A stretch of 25,000 bases of DNA from Sphaeroforma sirkka (taxonomy: Eukaryota; Opisthokonta; Ichthyosporea; Ichthyophonida), in contig LUCW03001870.1 in the NCBI GenBank assembly GCA_001586965.3, positions 1-25,000 of the forward strand. Direction: 5' to 3'. Below the pieces are notes generated by a model that saw nothing but the letters and a program-made list of their open reading frames with translations, had not been told where the DNA came from and did not search any database. Below, piece by piece: positions 22,901-25,000 of the stretch (positions are counted from its first letter, which is position 1; each line of letters starts with the position of its first letter). The position numbers and the translations under genes were made by a program.

Positions 22901-23411
22901 ATATATTGATCATGCTGAAACATGTGCAAAGCAAAGAGCAATTCGAGGTGTTGGCGAACGCACACCTTTGAGCCATGGCATTGACCTTCGGACGGGCGTC
23001 GATGATGTAGTGTTTGTTCACTTTGTTGGGATTCGCCGAGAATATAAGTTGTACCATTGCCTCGTCTGCAACGCTACGTTTTGATTGGATGCCCACTTTC
23101 GGTTGACTACAGCGAGTGAGCGATGACTGAGGAAGAGAGCAAATGGGGTCAGCGTGAAACACAGCACAAGTCACAGCTACATTGTAGCGAACCATCTGAC
23201 TGACATTGACCTGGCTGAAGCGACTGAACTGGATGCTTCAAAAATGACAACAACACTAAAATGAATGTCATTTTTTTCTGCTGCATGGTCCGTAAAGTGG
23301 AGAAATACACCGATCGATACAACCTATACACAGACACAGACACAGACACAGGCACAGACACAGACACATATAGACACGGAGACACAGACACAGACACAGG
23401 CGCACACACAA

Positions 23412-23460
<49 letters not shown>

Positions 23461-24986
23461 TATATATATACATACATACATGAAAACATATGATACACCT
23501 TCACGCACAAACACATAAAACCATATACATCTCATAGAAACACACACCCTTATAATATACTATTTGTGTCACTATATGTGACTGTACACACCAACTCAAG
23601 GTCAACTTGAGATAATTTGCATATTTAACAGTCATGCATACTTCGTTTTTGTAGATGTAGCTCAGGATGGGTAGTCGCTGCCTGCTCCGGAAAGCGGCAC
23701 ACTGTGACGAGGAATGAGAAATAGTCAACGACAATAACAAGCTGTCGCATACGGATCATGAAGGTCCAACACTCTTAGACCGTGTTCAATACTGCCACGA
23801 TGACTATATATGCAGATCCATTCACGCTCACGCCCGGAGGCTTCTGCATGGTATGGCATCCTGGAAACGTTCCCATCCAGATATAAATAAAACGGTGCTC
23901 GCCGGTCAAGATATAGCATGGACAAGTGTACACGAACACGCCCACTGAGCTCAAGCGAGTAAATAAAGGTATACACATACCTCTGTCAGCATCTCATCTG
24001 AACAGGTGGCCGGTACACACAGTTCACGAGGGTACGTTGAGCAAAGCCCAAACCTTCTATTGAGTGAAGTCACTCGCCATTTGCTGTTCGGTACACCCAT
24101 GCGCTCGTATTCGGTAAGCGCATTGTAGAATTCCCAGCTCAGACATTGCGCTGAATAGGTACATCAGTGAGTATGTACACAAGTGATCTGAGATATGGGT
24201 TACACTCACTTGCGTTGTATTGGTAACAAGTATACATCTATTAAATTATGTCTGCAATGAAAGACGATGGCATCTTGTGTGTTAAGCCCATTGGAAAATA
24301 CCAACACTTGCGTCGCGGTACACTCGTACGTATGGTATGTAACTGGAAAATTTCCGAAGCCAAGTCCGCACGATTGACACACATCACACCCATATGTTTC
24401 GCCATGAAGGGGTTTGATGATGTTGAACATTACGAGACTAGATGCACCGCTGAAAAGTGCTAAACAGCCGCACCTGCGAAGTATGTGCTAACTGAACCAT
24501 GTGCATCGATCAAGGAGGGCCGTAGCAACATCAATTTGGAATATATTTAAAACAAGCCATAGAGTATACGCGAAAATACAGTGCAAATCGATTCTCTGGT
24601 TATTGGTACGAGGTCAAGCTCGCAGTATGACTCCAATGCGTTATAAATATCGATACGAAAAAAGGTACACTGCTTGTCAAAATTCGAACTACCTACTAAT
24701 ATCCAAAGCAAGTACTAACAGCGTGTGTACGGATGCACACTTTACAGGTGCACGGCATGAGTAGAATATTCATGAGCTACACGTAGCGTAGCATTCAAGC
24801 GACAAGCTGCTCAGTGAAGACGCGAACCAAATACGGGTAGAAACAGGTTGGGACAATAGTAACGTATGGGATCATATACGTATGCAGATACGTAGTAGAC
24901 GGTGAGCATACAGTGTTTTGCAGTTGCCTTACATTTGACACCAGGACTGTATTTATATTCAAAGGCGTGAAGCTCATCCATACGAC
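19913..24986 (-). CDS. Myotubularin-family phosphoinositide 3-phosphatase, partial
   Basis: Ten exons (24933-24986, 23981-24150, 23642-23701, 22966-23126, 22548-22660, 22017-22125, 21426-21544, 20870-21108, 20240-20417, 19913-20074) join in phase into about 454 residues. Family landmarks run in order: HAFEYKY at the end of the PH-GRAM domain, then [78 protein letters not shown], the catalytic HCSDGWDRT (Cys at about 21505-21507), [35 protein letters not shown] and TPSLWYYL. Cys, Asp and Arg of the P-loop are present, so an active enzyme is expected. Such enzymes remove the 3-phosphate from PI3P and PI(3,5)P2 on endosomal membranes. The start and most of the PH-GRAM domain lie past the right edge. 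The last 60-80 residues are a C-terminal region I do not recognise. One acceptor (20418, AAAG) is weak. Confidence 0.95.
21505..21507 (-). other. Catalytic cysteine codon of the myotubularin P-loop
   Basis: The TGT codon in HCSDGWDRT, the CX5R signature of the family. The arginine and both aspartates around it are present. Inactive myotubularins lack the cysteine or the arginine; this one does not. Confidence 0.9.
23330..23480. repeat. CA-type microsatellite within a myotubularin intron
   Basis: A compound tract in the intron 23127-23641. GACACA hexamers (about 23332-23400) pass into a long pure CA run (about 23411-23456), then TA/CATA. The open frames on both strands here are products of the repeat and not genes. 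Confidence 0.95.
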
Positions 24987-25000
24987 CTGTATAGAAATAA

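Noticed and set aside
23149-23547. Frames of 72-132 codons across the CA tract, with Cys-Val or Thr-His runs
   Set aside because: They are repeat translations lying within an intron of the myotubularin gene.
24248-24463. Plus-strand frame of 71 codons
   Set aside because: It lies inside the intron 24151-24932 on the opposite strand and has no domain. The overlapping minus-strand frame does not fit the phase of the flanking exons either.

Overview
The window is eukaryotic nuclear DNA. It has a spliced gene with at least nine introns whose donors read GTATGT, GTGTGT or GTCAGT. It also has a chromodomain-bearing Ty3/gypsy LTR retrotransposon, long TA and CA microsatellites, and duplicated non-coding blocks. 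The exons use the standard code. I cannot name the species. The intron density and the type of element fit many protists, early-branching fungi, unicellular relatives of animals, or invertebrates.

Layout, left to right. 1-3505: no gene I can support. 3506-12315: an 8.8-kb Ty3/gypsy chromovirus on the + strand with two almost identical 180-bp LTRs and a 4-bp ACAA target-site duplication. It has a long non-coding leader, then gag-like, protease, reverse transcriptase, RNase H, an extra domain, integrase and chromodomain parts. It is a broken copy. 12545-12990: a dispersed repeat whose second copy lies at 16130-16590. 13979-14828: the 3' exons of an unidentified minus-strand gene, with a poly(A) signal downstream. 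15736-18850: a TA microsatellite, then a nested block in which modules I call A to E recur in the order A-B-C-D-E-A-A-A-B-D-A-A-A-E. 19913-24986: ten phase-compatible exons of a minus-strand myotubularin-family phosphoinositide 3-phosphatase gene, with the catalytic P-loop intact. Its 5' end lies beyond the right edge and its 3' end is unresolved.

The myotubularin is the one clear host gene. It would act on phosphatidylinositol 3-phosphate-type lipids on endosomal membranes. The unidentified gene at 13979-14828 is on the same strand. It could be a separate gene, or in principle the far 3' end of the same transcript. The repeat block between them has short minus-strand reading frames that stay open across diverged copies, so it may derive from old duplicated exons. 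I saw no bacterial-type operons, CRISPR arrays, intact tRNA genes or rRNA genes.
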